Notes: generated from the sequence alone by a model not told the origin. A DNA stretch of 64,000 nucleotides from Malonomonas rubra DSM 5091 (GCF_900142125.1 NZ_FQZT01000005.1:186001-250000), one strand, 5' to 3'. Numbered from the stretch's first letter, positions 52,388 to 62,481 are shown. Numbers and translations: made by a program.

Positions 52388-52980
52388 TGGAGAAATTTGT
52401 CATCGGTATAACCGGAGCTTCCGGTTCGATTTACGGCCTGCGCCTGATCGAGGAATTATTGCGAGCGGGCAAGTCGGTTTCGCTGTTGCTCAGCGATGCC
52501 GGCCGGCAGGTTCTCGGCTACGAAACCGGCTTACAGTTGGCTGCAGAGCCGCAGGACTGCCTGCAGCAGTTGAGAAAGTATTTTTCTGCCGGCGAAGAGC
52601 TGAATCATTACGGCATCAGTGATTTTTTTGCCCCGGTGGCCAGCGGCTCAAGTGCTCCCGATGCGGTGGTGATCTGCCCCTGTTCCATGGGAACGGCTGG
52701 ACGGATTGCTGCCGGGCTGTCGGATAATCTGCTCGAGCGCGTGGCAGATGTGGCTCTGAAAGAGCAGAGAAAACTGCTGGTGGTCCCGCGAGAGACCCCG
52801 TTCAACCAGATTCACCTGGAAAACCTGCTGCGGTTGTCGCAGGCCGGTGCGCAAATCCTTCCGGCGATGCCGGCCTTTTACCAGAAGCCGCAGTCGGTCG
52901 AGGACCTGGTCGATTTTGTGGTTGGAAAAGTTTTGGATAGCCTCGCTGTTGAGCACAAGTTGTTTCAGCGCTGGGGCTAA
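52387..52980 (+). CDS. ubiX: Flavin prenyltransferase UbiX
   Basis: 197 residues. GITGASGSIYGLRL and VICPCSMGT AGRIAAG belong to the family, as does VVPRETPFNQIHL. The enzyme makes prenylated FMN for UbiD-type decarboxylases, two of which are in this window (13273 and 45558). The ATG overlaps the stop of mqnP by one base. Confidence 0.94.
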   Translation: MEKFVIGITGASGSIYGLRLIEELLRAGKSVSLLLSDAGRQVLGYETGLQLAAEPQDCLQQLRKYFSAGEELNHYGISDFFAPVASGSSAPDAVVICPCSMGTAGRIAAGLSDNLLERVADVALKEQRKLLVVPRETPFNQIHLENLLRLSQAGAQILPAMPAFYQKPQSVEDLVDFVVGKVLDSLAVEHKLFQRWG

Positions 52981-53001
52981 TTTTGAAAGTTTGAGAGAGT
53001 G

Positions 53002-54072
53002 ATGTTTGAAACGATAAAACAGAAAGTTGCAGACGGGCAGCGCATCACGGACGCTGAAGCTCTGGCACTGTTCGAATCGAACGACCTGCTGGCGATTGGC
53101 GAGCTGGCGGCTGAAGCTAATCGGCTGAAGAACGACGACCGGGTTTTTTTCAACGTCAATCGTCATATCAATTACGGCAATCTTTGTGTCAATCGCTGTA
53201 AATTCTGCGCCTTCTCCAAGGAAAAGGGAGAGCCGGGCGAATACACCCTGGCGATGAAGGATGTCCGGCAGAAGGCAGCCGAGGCGGCCGCAGCCGGAGC
53301 GACGGAGATCCACATCGTCGGTGGCCTGCACCCTGATCTTCCGTTCGATTTTTATTTGCAGATGATGCGCACAATCAAGGATGTTTCCGTTGATCTGCAT
53401 ATCAAGGCTTTTACTGCAGTGGAGATCGACTATTTTGCCAAACTGGCTGGTTTAACCATCCCGCAGGTGATCGAAGAGCTGAAAGCGGCCGGACTCGATT
53501 CTTTGCCGGGTGGTGGTGCCGAGATCCTCGGCCAGAAGGTACGGGATAAAATTTGCCCGGAAAAGATCAGCGGCGCACGTTGGCTGGAAGTGACCGAGAT
53601 GGTGCACAACGCCGGTCTTAAGTCGAACGCCACCATGCTGTTCGGCCACCTTGAAGAATATCAGGACCGGGTTGAGCATCTGCATTTGATCCGTGAACTG
53701 CAGGACCGCACCGGTGGCTTTCAGACCTTTATCCCGCTGGCTTTCCAGCCCGACAATACCCGGGTGCCGGGTGCCAAGGGGGTTGGCGGTGTTGATGCCC
53801 TCAAAACTCTGGCGATCAGCCGCCTCTATCTCGACAACTTCCAGCACGTCAAAGCCTACTGGGTCATGCTCGGCCTGAAGATTGCCCAGACTTCGCTCTG
53901 CTTCGGCGTCAACGATCTCGACGGCACCGTGGTCGAGGAAAAGATCGGTCACGACGCCGGTGCCGATTCACCACAGGCGATGGCCAAAAACGGCATCATC
54001 GAACTGATTCGCAAGGCCGGTCGAACCCCGGTGGAACGGGACACCCTGTATAACCCGTTGAAGGCCTACTAA
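53002..54072 (+). CDS. mqnE: Aminofutalosine synthase MqnE (radical SAM)
   Basis: 356 residues. The radical SAM cysteines are in CVNRCKFCAF, followed by GATEIHIVGGLHPDLPF and DSLPGGGAEIL, as in MqnE. It joins the enolpyruvyl-chorismate-derived substrate to SAM to make aminofutalosine, the first committed step after MqnA. The GTG at 52999 is also possible. It is followed after two bases by mqnC. The mqnA and mqnB genes are not in this window. Confidence 0.93.
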   Translation: MFETIKQKVADGQRITDAEALALFESNDLLAIGELAAEANRLKNDDRVFFNVNRHINYGNLCVNRCKFCAFSKEKGEPGEYTLAMKDVRQKAAEAAAAGATEIHIVGGLHPDLPFDFYLQMMRTIKDVSVDLHIKAFTAVEIDYFAKLAGLTIPQVIEELKAAGLDSLPGGGAEILGQKVRDKICPEKISGARWLEVTEMVHNAGLKSNATMLFGHLEEYQDRVEHLHLIRELQDRTGGFQTFIPLAFQPDNTRVPGAKGVGGVDALKTLAISRLYLDNFQHVKAYWVMLGLKIAQTSLCFGVNDLDGTVVEEKIGHDAGADSPQAMAKNGIIELIRKAGRTPVERDTLYNPLKAY

Positions 54073-54074
54073 CC

Positions 54075-55139
54075 ATGCTTGAAACGATTCAAAAACAACT
54101 GGCAGCCGGGCAGTCAATCGACCGTGAACAGGCGCTCTGGCTATTGACGGCAGCAGACCTGCTGCAGGTCGGCAAACTGGCTGACAGCATCCGTAGAGCG
54201 AAACATCCGCACAACCGGGTGACTTTTGTGATCGACCGCAACGTCAACTACAGCAACGTCTGCGAGTCAAAATGCAAGTTCTGCGCGTTCTATCGCAATG
54301 AAGGTGATGACGACGCCTACCTGCTCGATTACGATGCCATCTTCGCTAAAGTACAGGAGCTGGTCGATCATCAGGGGACCCAGCTGCTGATGCAGGGTGG
54401 CTTGCACCCGACCCTGAAAATCGACTGGTTCGAAGAGTTGTTCCGTCAGCTCAAGCAGCGCTTCCCGCAGGTGCAGATCCATTCGCTCTCGCCGGCAGAA
54501 GTGACCCATGTCGCCAAGCTCTCCGGGCTGTCGATGCCGGAGTGTCTGCGCCGGATGCAGGCGGCCGGACTCGATTCGGTGCCGGGTGGCGGTGCCGAGG
54601 TGCTGGTCGATGATGTGCGCCAGGAAATTTCTCCGGACAAGATCGGCTGGCGGCAGTGGGCAGCGGTGATGGAGGAGGCCCATCGGATCGGCATGCGCAC
54701 CACTGCGACCATGATGTTCGGCAGCAAGGAAAAACCGAAGGATATTGTCGAACACCTGTTCCGGGTGCGGGAAATTCAGCAGAAAACAGGTGGCTTTACC
54801 GCCTTCATCCCCTGGACCTTTCAGCCGGAGAACACCGAACTCGGGGGCGAGACCGCCAGTGGTGTCGAGTATCTGAAAGTGCTGGCGCTCTCAAGGATCG
54901 TTCTCGACAATATTGAAAATATTCAGGCCAGCTGGGTCACTCAGGGATCGCGCATGGCGCAGGTCGCCCTCTTCTTCGGCGGCAACGACCTGGGAGGCAC
55001 CATGCTGGAAGAGAACGTCGTTGCCGCGGCCGGCTGCTCCTTCCGCATGTCGTATGAAGAGATCGTCGAACTGGCCCGTGGCGCCGGCTTCATTCCGGCG
55101 CGGCGGACGACCGAATACCAGATCCTGGAAGAATATTAA
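54075..55139 (+). CDS. mqnC: Cyclic dehypoxanthine futalosine synthase MqnC (radical SAM)
   Basis: 354 residues, radical SAM motif CESKCKFCAFYR and the segment MQGGLHPTLKIDWFEELF. It closes the naphthoate ring from dehypoxanthine futalosine. It is a relative of MqnE but distinct (DSVPGGGAEVL, and EYQILEEY at the C-terminus). AAC precedes the ATG without a clear ribosome site, so translation is probably coupled to mqnE. Confidence 0.93.
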   Translation: MLETIQKQLAAGQSIDREQALWLLTAADLLQVGKLADSIRRAKHPHNRVTFVIDRNVNYSNVCESKCKFCAFYRNEGDDDAYLLDYDAIFAKVQELVDHQGTQLLMQGGLHPTLKIDWFEELFRQLKQRFPQVQIHSLSPAEVTHVAKLSGLSMPECLRRMQAAGLDSVPGGGAEVLVDDVRQEISPDKIGWRQWAAVMEEAHRIGMRTTATMMFGSKEKPKDIVEHLFRVREIQQKTGGFTAFIPWTFQPENTELGGETASGVEYLKVLALSRIVLDNIENIQASWVTQGSRMAQVALFFGGNDLGGTMLEENVVAAAGCSFRMSYEEIVELARGAGFIPARRTTEYQILEEY

Positions 55140-55178
55140 ACAGAAAGACAGTGGGAGGGGATTTGCAGTAAAGGATGT

Positions 55179-56237
55179 ATGAGAAAAATGTTACCGCTCC
55201 GTAAGAATATTGCCGAAATGGCCGGCTACGTGCCCGGTTTTCAGCCGCAGGAAGATGGCTGGATCAAGCTGAATACCAACGAAAATCCCTACCCGCCGTC
55301 AGCGAAGGTGCGCGAGGCGATTATCGCCGAGCTTGGTGCCGAGGGCGAATCCCTGCGAAAATACCCGGACGCTGCCAGCAAGGAAGCGCGTGCCGTGGCT
55401 GCCAGGCTGTATAAAGTCGACCCCGAGTGGGTAATCATGGCGAACGGCTCCGACGAACTGCTCAATAACCTGATCCGCGCTTTCGCCGGAGAGGGCGAGG
55501 AAGTCGGCTACATCCATCCGTCCTATTCTTACTATGCGACGCTGACGGAGATTCAGGGCGCAAAGATTCGCACTTTTGGATTGACCGATGATTTCAAAAT
55601 TGCCGATTTTCCTGAGCGCTACGAGGGAAAACTATTCTTTCTTACCAGCCCGAATGCTCCACTTGGATTCATTTTCGACAACGCTTATATCGAAGAGCTG
55701 GCGCAGCGCTGCGCCGGGGTGCTGGTGGTTGATGAAGCCTACGTTGATTTCGCCGACAGCAGCGCCATGCAGCTGGTAAAAAAGCATGAGAATATTGTCG
55801 TTACCCGCACCTTTTCCAAAAGCTATTCACTCGCCGGAATGCGCCTTGGACTGGCTGTGGCGCGGCCGGAAGTGATTGCCGCACTCGATAAGATTCGCGA
55901 TCACTACCATCTCGACAGGTTGGCGCTGGTGGCTGCCACTGCAGCGCTTGAAGATCAAGAGCAACTGCGGCTGAACGTGGACAGGGTCTGCAACGTGCGT
56001 GATTGCTTCAGTAACGAGCTGCGCAAGCTCGGCTACGAAGTGATTCCGTCGCACGGCAATTTCGTTTTCGCTGTGCCGTCCGATCGGGATGGTAAGCGGG
56101 TTTACGATGCCCTGTTCGAGCGGAAAATCCTGGTGCGTTACTTCTCCGACCCTCTGCTCAAACATGGCCTGCGCATTACTATCGGCACCCGCGAGGAGAT
56201 GATGAAAATCAAAGAGGCGTTGACGGAGATTGGCTGA
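55179..56237 (+). CDS. hisC: Histidinol-phosphate aminotransferase
   Basis: 352 residues of the class I/II PLP fold. The catalytic lysine lies in [16 protein letters not shown], the substrate-binding start is [12 protein letters not shown], and the lid is VDEAYVDFA. The usual reaction is histidinol-phosphate to imidazoleacetol-phosphate; relatives also act on phenylalanine or tyrosine. No other his genes are nearby. ATG at 55179 or 55188; I use the first. Its last eight bases overlap mutY. Confidence 0.93.
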   Translation: MRKMLPLRKNIAEMAGYVPGFQPQEDGWIKLNTNENPYPPSAKVREAIIAELGAEGESLRKYPDAASKEARAVAARLYKVDPEWVIMANGSDELLNNLIRAFAGEGEEVGYIHPSYSYYATLTEIQGAKIRTFGLTDDFKIADFPERYEGKLFFLTSPNAPLGFIFDNAYIEELAQRCAGVLVVDEAYVDFADSSAMQLVKKHENIVVTRTFSKSYSLAGMRLGLAVARPEVIAALDKIRDHYHLDRLALVAATAALEDQEQLRLNVDRVCNVRDCFSNELRKLGYEVIPSHGNFVFAVPSDRDGKRVYDALFERKILVRYFSDPLLKHGLRITIGTREEMMKIKEALTEIG

Positions 56238-57303
56238 ACTGCCGTTCCCGGCTGAGGCCGTCGCAAAACGTCTGCTGCAATGGTACGGGCGAGAAGGACG
56301 TGACCTGCCTTGGCGTCAGACGGATGATCCCTACCGCATCTGGCTGTCGGAAATCATGCTGCAGCAGACTACGGTCGCGGCGGTGGTCGGGTATTATCAG
56401 CGTTTTTTAGACAACTTTCCCAGTATCGAGCATCTGGCCTCTGCGCCGCAGGAGGCAGTGATCGACCTCTGGGCCGGGCTCGGTTATTATGCCCGCGCCC
56501 GCAATCTGCATGCGGCGGCAAAAGTGGTGGTTGAGCAGTTTAGCGGGGTATTTCCGCAGACTGTTGATGAGCTGCAGCAGCTACCGGGGGTGGGGCGTTC
56601 CACCGCCGGGGCAATAGCGGCGCTGGCGTTCGCGCAAAGAGCGCCGATCCTCGATGGCAATGTCCGCCGGATTCTCTGCCGCCTGTTTGCATTGCAGCAA
56701 CCGCCCCGCTCCAGCGCAGCAGAAAAACAGCTCTGGGTCTGGGCTGATTTGCTGACGCCGGCGCAGCATGTGCACGACTACACTCAGGCGATCATGGATC
56801 TGGGGGCAACGGTGTGCCTGCCGCGCAAGCCGCTCTGTGGACAATGTCCACTGCGTGAGCTCTGCCAGGCGCAGCGGCTTGGACTGGCGCAGCAGCTGCC
56901 ACTGAAACAGAAGAGCAAGCCGCTGCCGACCCGACGGGAAGCGGCAATGCTGCTGGAATGGAAGGGGCGTTACCTGGTTCGGCGACGCCCGGCCAGCGGA
57001 CTGCTCGGCGGCCTCTGGGAGTTTCCGACCATCAGTTTATCCGGGGAGGAAACAGCGGAACAGCAGCTTAAACGACTGATGCTCGATTTCTCTGTTCGTG
57101 GAAAACTGCAACAGCTCGGGAATATTAATCATATTTACAGTCATTTCCGTCTCGATCTGCAGCTGTTTCGCCTGTCAGTCGATGAGATGCCACTGGTTGG
57201 GGAGAACGAAAACAACTGGTATCAGCGGGAACAATTGCATGATTTGGCGCTTCACGGCGCCCATAAAAAAGCGGTCGGAAAAATACCGATCACTGGAGAA
57301 TAG
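56230..57303 (+). CDS. mutY: A/G-specific adenine glycosylase MutY
   Basis: 357 residues. The helix-hairpin-helix with its [17 protein letters not shown], the catalytic Asp region ([14 protein letters not shown]), the FeS ligands [17 protein letters not shown] (CX6CX2CX5C) and a Nudix-like C-terminal domain with GGLWEFP are all present. It removes adenine opposite 8-oxoguanine. The start is TTG at 56230 inside the end of hisC, with GGAG directly before it. The next gene begins right after its stop. Confidence 0.94.
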   Translation: MAELPFPAEAVAKRLLQWYGREGRDLPWRQTDDPYRIWLSEIMLQQTTVAAVVGYYQRFLDNFPSIEHLASAPQEAVIDLWAGLGYYARARNLHAAAKVVVEQFSGVFPQTVDELQQLPGVGRSTAGAIAALAFAQRAPILDGNVRRILCRLFALQQPPRSSAAEKQLWVWADLLTPAQHVHDYTQAIMDLGATVCLPRKPLCGQCPLRELCQAQRLGLAQQLPLKQKSKPLPTRREAAMLLEWKGRYLVRRRPASGLLGGLWEFPTISLSGEETAEQQLKRLMLDFSVRGKLQQLGNINHIYSHFRLDLQLFRLSVDEMPLVGENENNWYQREQLHDLALHGAHKKAVGKIPITGE

Positions 57304-58425
57304 ATGTCTTTACCCCCAATTCTGACAACCACCGAAGAAGTTGCTGCGCTTGCGGCGAAACTGCAGCAGGAGCAGGTGATCGCCGTCGATCTGGAAGCGG
57401 ATTCGATGCACAACTACCAGGAGAAGGTCTGCCTGCTGCAATTTTCAACCGAAGCGGAAACCGTGCTGATCGACCCCTTGGCCGGGGCCGAGCTCGACCC
57501 GCTCAAAGCGGTGTTGGCCGAGCCGCAGATTCGCAAGATTTTTCACGCCGCCGATTACGATATCCGCTGCCTTGCGCGCGATTTCGACATCGAGATCAAC
57601 GGCCTGTTCGACACCATGATTTCCAGTCAGTTTCTTGGCGAGGAAAAATTCGGTTTGGCCGATGTGCTGCGCAAATACTTCGCGGTCGAGCTGGATAAAC
57701 AGTACCAGCGCGCCGACTGGTCGAAGCGCCCGCTTTCCGAGGGAATGATCCGCTATGCCGCTGAAGACACCTGTCACCTGCATCGCCTGGTGGAGATTCT
57801 GGAGCAGAAGCTGATCGAAAAAGGCCGACTGGATTGGGTGCAGGAGGAGTTTGCTCTGCTGGAAAAGGTTCGTTTCGCCGTACATGAGGGCCCTCTGTTT
57901 CTGCGCTTTAAAGGTGCTGGAACCCTTGACCGGCGCCAGCTTGCGGTGTTGGAGGCGTTGCTGCAGTGGCGGGACGCCGAAGCCCAGCGGCGGGATTGCC
58001 CGCTCTATAAAGTGCTCGGCAACAAGTCGTTGCTGCACATGGCTAAACTGAAACCGACCGGGCGTAATAAGTTGCAGGAAGTTGAGGGGTTGTCTCCACG
58101 CCTGATCGATCGTTACGGTGGCAAGCTGCTTCACCAGATAGGCACGGCTCTCGAGCTGCCGGAGTCTGAATTACCGGTTTATCCGCGGGGTGAACGACGG
58201 CAGAAAGATCCTCAGGTTGAGAAACGGATGTCCCGACTGAAAGATTGGCGCAAACAGGTTGCTGCTGAACTGGAACTCGACCCGGGCGTGCTGATCAACA
58301 ATGCCCTGCTTGACGAGTTGGCTCGCAAGCAGCCGCAGGCTGAAGCCGATTTTGCCCAGATTGACCAATTGAAAAATTGGCAGCGCAAGGTCCTGGGCGA
58401 AGGGATCCTGCGGGTTTTGAGCTAG
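57304..58425 (+). CDS. rnd: Ribonuclease D
   Basis: 373 residues: a DEDD 3'-5' exonuclease domain (VIAVDLEADSM, HAADYDIRCL, YAAEDTCHLHRL) followed by an HRDC domain with ATG and LKPTGRNKLQEVEGLSPR. It trims tRNA precursors. The ATG is directly behind the mutY stop, with GGAG upstream, so mqnP to rnd may be one transcript. The end overlaps the convergent MFS gene by four bases. Confidence 0.93.
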   Translation: MSLPPILTTTEEVAALAAKLQQEQVIAVDLEADSMHNYQEKVCLLQFSTEAETVLIDPLAGAELDPLKAVLAEPQIRKIFHAADYDIRCLARDFDIEINGLFDTMISSQFLGEEKFGLADVLRKYFAVELDKQYQRADWSKRPLSEGMIRYAAEDTCHLHRLVEILEQKLIEKGRLDWVQEEFALLEKVRFAVHEGPLFLRFKGAGTLDRRQLAVLEALLQWRDAEAQRRDCPLYKVLGNKSLLHMAKLKPTGRNKLQEVEGLSPRLIDRYGGKLLHQIGTALELPESELPVYPRGERRQKDPQVEKRMSRLKDWRKQVAAELELDPGVLINNALLDELARKQPQAEADFAQIDQLKNWQRKVLGEGILRVLS

Positions 58426-59675
58426 CCTTTGCCCCCTGTGGATGGCGAGGGAAGAAAAAATGCCAGGATGACGGCCAGCAGCGTCAGGGCCGCTGAACTG
58501 AGATAGCTGCCACTGAAGGTCCCGGTCCTTTCTGCCACGGCACCGGCTGCCGCGGGCCCAAGCGTTTGGCCGATCGCGAAGCCGAAAGTAATCAGGGAAA
58601 AGCCGGTTGCGGCTCTCGCCTTGCCCAGGTAGTCGCCGATTGCCGCGGCCATGATGGCCGGAATAGCAAAGGCGGCCAGCCCGTAAAGAATCACCGAACT
58701 GAAGATGGCAATTGTGCCGAGCTTCAGCCCCGCCAGCAGGTAAGCCAGTGTCTGCACACTGAATACCGCCATCAACCCGCCTTTTCGTCCGATTTTATCC
58801 GACAGAGTGCCGAACAGGGTGCCGGAAAAAAGACTGAAAAAACCAACCCAGGACCAGAAGTGTCCAGCGCTGGCTTCGGCAAAGTTGTATTCTTCGATCA
58901 TCGTAGTGACGATGAAAGTGCCGTAGATCACGTAGGTCGCACCAAAAGCGAAATAGAGTCCCCCGAGGTGGGAGAGAATCCGCAGCCTGCTGAAATTCCC
59001 CTTGGTCTCGGCTGGATCGTAATTCTCCTGCTCTTTTGCACCGACCGCTTCCAGGCCTTTTTCGGTCGGATTGTTGCGGATCAGCAGGGCCGCGATAAGG
59101 GTGATCAGCAACACAATCAGCGCAATCAACAGCCAGCCTGCACGCCAGCCGTCGGTGCCGAAGCGGACATTGAGCAGGGGGATGGCAACGCCGGAGAAGA
59201 TTATGGCGAAGCCGCTTCCGGCAACAATCAGGCCGGCTGCACGGCCACGGCGATCGCTGCGGAACCAGTAGGAAACCAGCACCATCACTGGGATGTTGGC
59301 CAACCCGCTGCCGCAGCCGACCAGGGTGTAGAGGAGCAGTACCGGCAGGTAGCTGTTACTGATCCCGATGCCGAGGGTGCAGCAGCCGATTAACAGTAGC
59401 CCCGCGGAGATCAGCTTACGAGGTGAGAGCCTGCGCAGCAGCAGTGGCGTGGTGGCGACCGCGACCAGATAGCCGGCAAAGTTAGCCGTACCGAGCAGGC
59501 CCATTTGGTCGTACGACATCCCCAGTGCATCACGCATCGCTGGCAATAACATACCGAAGGCGAAGCGCGCCAGGCCAAGGCAGGCGACGATGGTCAGGGT
59601 GCCGACAAAAACAATCACCCAGCCATAGTGGACAGAGGAGGGCGATGTCTCCGGCTTTTTCTGCAGATTCCTCAT
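58422..59675 (-). CDS. YbfB/YjiJ-type MFS transporter
   Basis: 417 residues with 12 helices; the N-terminus HYGWVIVFVGTL and GLARFAFGMLLPAMRD are the marks of the YbfB/YjiJ family of MFS proteins, whose substrates are poorly known. ATG at 59675 (MRNLQKK) is chosen, although the frame is open to 59711 and no ribosome site is clear. Its end overlaps rnd in convergent orientation. Confidence 0.85.
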   Translation of the reverse strand: MRNLQKKPETSPSSVHYGWVIVFVGTLTIVACLGLARFAFGMLLPAMRDALGMSYDQMGLLGTANFAGYLVAVATTPLLLRRLSPRKLISAGLLLIGCCTLGIGISNSYLPVLLLYTLVGCGSGLANIPVMVLVSYWFRSDRRGRAAGLIVAGSGFAIIFSGVAIPLLNVRFGTDGWRAGWLLIALIVLLITLIAALLIRNNPTEKGLEAVGAKEQENYDPAETKGNFSRLRILSHLGGLYFAFGATYVIYGTFIVTTMIEEYNFAEASAGHFWSWVGFFSLFSGTLFGTLSDKIGRKGGLMAVFSVQTLAYLLAGLKLGTIAIFSSVILYGLAAFAIPAIMAAAIGDYLGKARAATGFSLITFGFAIGQTLGPAAAGAVAERTGTFSGSYLSSAALTLLAVILAFFLPSPSTGGKG

Positions 59676-59869
59676 AACGATGGATATTACCCGGACTGGA
59701 ATGGGAAACAAAGTGAAAGATTAGTCCTTTTGACCGATTGATTTTTATCAATCCGGGGATAAATTTTAATGAAATTTTAAGCTGTTATTTCTGATGCAAT
59801 TCTTTTTTTGTTACCGGGTGCCACATGTTTTCGATGTTTATCATCCGCAAGGTGCAAAGGAGAGTTGTG

Positions 59870-61207
59870 ATGAAAGGGGCATGGTTAACGTTTTATCTTC
59901 GAATGTTGTTCGGTTTGTTTTTGTTCGCTGCGGTTTTGTCGCTCGGGGCCTGTATCCATCGCCCGGTGCAAAAGGAAAAACCCTATTTGCTGATCGCTAA
60001 AATCGCCAGCGCCAAAGGGGTGGTGAAAACCCTCAAGGGAGAGCGGGAAACTGTATTCCGTGGCCAGGTTGCCTTTAAGGTGACGACTGCTGATAAGGGG
60101 CAGTTGAAGCTTGCCCTTTACCGGCTCAACTTGTGGAGTCCGGGAGTTGTCACCAGCCGTGGTGAGTCGGGGGTTATCGGTATGACTCTGGTCGGGGAGG
60201 AAGGCACGACAAGTTACAGTGGTAAAAGTGGCCGTCTGAAGGCCGAATCGACTCTGACCCTGCATTATCCGCTGATCGATAAAATCAAAGGATATCGCTC
60301 CAAACCGGGAGGCGGTGACACGAACTTCATCCCCTTTACCGAGACAGTAAAAGGAAAGCTGGTCGGCGAGTTTAAGCAAGGACTGAAGCCAGCAAAAGGA
60401 GAAGGCGTCGGCTTCAACGGCGAATTGGTTTTTGAGCTCGATGATGGTGATCCCGCGCTGCTGCCGTGGATGCGCTGTGTCATCTCTCTCGAATTTATCT
60501 GGGAAAGGCTGTTTGAGTCGGCCGAAATCCTGAAAATTCAGCCCGTTTTTATCGGCAGCGGTGAAGACGATCCGACGGCAACGGGGGAGAGTTTCGATAC
60601 GCTGGTTCGGCGTGCTTTCGACTTATGGAATCGGTGCGGTACCGAGCGCTGCATCCGGCTGCTGGTCGACCCGCCAACTTATGTCGACAACGATGCCTAT
60701 CGCGTTCTGGACAATGACGCTGAGGCTGTCGCCTTGAAGGATGAGGTCAATGTCGCCGATGCCATCGAAATCTTCGTCGTCGAGAGGTTTGTCGATTCCA
60801 TGGCGGTAAACTGGGGTGGTGGTGGAACTTTCAGTAGCGGAACGGCCGCATCCAAAATCGTCTCAAGCGATCAGAACCTCGATGTTCCCTGCCCGGAACC
60901 CTGTACCAGCCATGAAACGACTGCCGGGAGCAATGCCGCCATGTGCACGCGCTGCGGCGACACCTTGGGCTGCGGTGATGTCAACTATCAACACCTTTCT
61001 CACGAACTGGGGCATGTGCTCAATCTGGGCCACCCGCTTAACCCGAACGGATTGGCCGACAGTACCGATAACTCGGTGATGGAGCCGAGTGGCCTCTGCT
61101 GCGACAATCCGGATGTACAGAGCGGGCTCAACTGCCGAAATGCATCGAACCCATTGTTGTACTGGGGGTGGGCAACCTGTGAAGAATCACCGGATATCAC
61201 TGATTGA
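59870..61207 (+). CDS. Metzincin-like zinc metalloprotease lipoprotein
   Basis: 445 residues. The lipobox LGAC with Cys28 follows a hydrophobic start, so it is a lipoprotein. A beta-rich domain (about 30-180) of unknown type is followed by a protease part with HELGHVLNLGH at 378-388 (zinc ligands H378, H382 and H388, catalytic E379) and a Met-turn SVMEP with M404. Asn replaces the usual Gly in HEXXHXXGXXH. Eleven cysteines near the active site suggest disulfides. AAAGGAGAG precedes the ATG. No partners nearby; a role in surface or envelope protein processing is possible. Confidence 0.8.
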   Translation: MKGAWLTFYLRMLFGLFLFAAVLSLGACIHRPVQKEKPYLLIAKIASAKGVVKTLKGERETVFRGQVAFKVTTADKGQLKLALYRLNLWSPGVVTSRGESGVIGMTLVGEEGTTSYSGKSGRLKAESTLTLHYPLIDKIKGYRSKPGGGDTNFIPFTETVKGKLVGEFKQGLKPAKGEGVGFNGELVFELDDGDPALLPWMRCVISLEFIWERLFESAEILKIQPVFIGSGEDDPTATGESFDTLVRRAFDLWNRCGTERCIRLLVDPPTYVDNDAYRVLDNDAEAVALKDEVNVADAIEIFVVERFVDSMAVNWGGGGTFSSGTAASKIVSSDQNLDVPCPEPCTSHETTAGSNAAMCTRCGDTLGCGDVNYQHLSHELGHVLNLGHPLNPNGLADSTDNSVMEPSGLCCDNPDVQSGLNCRNASNPLLYWGWATCEESPDITD

Positions 61208-61257
61208 TAGGACTGGATCAGCTGAAGGAAAAATGAACTTTTCGTATCGTCTTTTGT

Positions 61258-61287
61258 GATGGAGCCGGTCGGACAGACCGGCTCCTG
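61258..61287 (+). terminator. Hairpin after the metalloprotease gene (no U-tract)
   Basis: GGAGCCGGTC pairs with GACCGGCTCC over a short loop. No run of T follows on either strand, so it is at best a weak terminator or RNA-stabilising hairpin. Confidence 0.4.
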
Positions 61288-61309
61288 ACGCCCCACAGCT
61301 GGGGCAGGA

Positions 61310-61402
61310 ACCGGCTATTGTCGCCGGGTCGAGCCGCCGCGAGCGTCTCTGCCGGAAATTCCGCCAGGGCTTCATTTCGATGTTTCGTGCGGAGCTCAAG
61401 GA
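61310..61402 (-). pseudogene. Possible remnant of a class II fumarase 3' end
   Basis: On the minus strand this stretch reads EALAEFPAETLAAARPGDNS, and its DNA (GTCGCCGGGTCGAG, GTCTCTGCCGG) matches the true fumC 3' end at 62619-62662 (GTCGCCGGGTCGAG, GTCTCTGCCGG). It is only about 90 bases, so it may be a small duplication scar or gene-conversion product, not a gene. Confidence 0.4.
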
Positions 61403-61425
61403 AAAGTACCGCCGCAGGTAACGAG

Positions 61426-62481
61426 TCAGTGTTCCAGCCCGGCCAGGTGCAGCAGCAGCGAGTGGAAGGCCTGGCTGGCCGCAACGGTCGCGGTTTCTGC
61501 CATGGTGTGGTATCCGGCGGTCGGTATCTGCAGCGTGGTTCCCTGGATGAATCCTTTGGACGCTGTGATGATCCGTCCCATCTCCGTGCTCCCCAGTGAC
61601 AGCGTACTTCCTCCCGTTTTGTGCGCCTGCAGGTTGTGTTGTTCGATGTAGGCATCCTTGAAGCTGTAAGTCAGCCCCAGCTTGTTGCAGAGAGTCTCGA
61701 GTCGCCAGGTGGTTTCCCGGTGAAAGCTGGCGTTGGCGTCTTTACGACGCAGCACCAGCTGCTGGCGGTTGGCCTGCTCGCGGTCCGGGTAGGGGCTGGT
61801 GTCGACGACGATGAGCCGGTTGGTGCCGCCGTTGAAGCGGCGGAACCATTCCAGCAGGTAGCGCCAGCTGCTCCCCGACTCCTCCTGGGCGGTAAAGAAG
61901 GCCGTCCCCTTGAAGCCGAGGCTGAAGAGGTGCACCAGGTGAGCCGCCGCAAGAACGTTGTCCAGCTGTCCGCTGAGGATGTCGTCCTTGATGGATAGGC
62001 GGTCACTGAAGGCAACCGGGGTGCCGGCGACCAAGTGCTCCAGGCCCTCGACTTCGAAGATCAGGTTGTTACGGAATTCGCAGACATAGGTTCGGGTGAT
62101 GACCCCTGCGCCGCGGTAGCTGCCCGACCAGGGCTCATAGGCCATCACCGGCACCGACTGGAAGCGGTCGACGATCTTCTTCATCAGCTTTTCCGAGACC
62201 GAGTTGCCGAGCAGGTCCGAGCGGCGGCCGGTGACGAAAGCCGCATACTGAAACTCGTTCGGACCGGTACAGATCAGTCCGTGGCGGTCGATGTGGGCGG
62301 AAAACATCGCCGAGTCCGGCTCGTCCCCTTGGGCCACCAGCAATCCTTCATACCAGGTAACTTTTGCTCCCCGTTCTTCCAGTTCGCGTTGCAGAACGCG
62401 AAAGAAGGAATGTTCTGCTCCAACGACGCTTGGGTGCCGCACCAATGACTTGAGTAGATCGATAAAGGGTTCGTACTGCAT
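61426..62481 (-). CDS. M42/M20-type metallopeptidase-like protein
   Basis: 351 residues. The metal ligands of the peptidase fold are partly visible: SAHIDRHGL, SGQLDNVLAAAHLVHLF, TAQEESG and VVDTSPYPDRE; GYHTMAETATV near the end suits the last histidine ligand. This matches the M42 (glutamyl aminopeptidase/deblocking) group better than M20. Probably cytoplasmic. ATG at 62481; GGGAG lies upstream at moderate spacing. It stands alone between the fumarase remnant and fumC. Confidence 0.75.
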   Translation of the reverse strand: MQYEPFIDLLKSLVRHPSVVGAEHSFFRVLQRELEERGAKVTWYEGLLVAQGDEPDSAMFSAHIDRHGLICTGPNEFQYAAFVTGRRSDLLGNSVSEKLMKKIVDRFQSVPVMAYEPWSGSYRGAGVITRTYVCEFRNNLIFEVEGLEHLVAGTPVAFSDRLSIKDDILSGQLDNVLAAAHLVHLFSLGFKGTAFFTAQEESGSSWRYLLEWFRRFNGGTNRLIVVDTSPYPDREQANRQQLVLRRKDANASFHRETTWRLETLCNKLGLTYSFKDAYIEQHNLQAHKTGGSTLSLGSTEMGRIITASKGFIQGTTLQIPTAGYHTMAETATVAASQAFHSLLLHLAGLEH

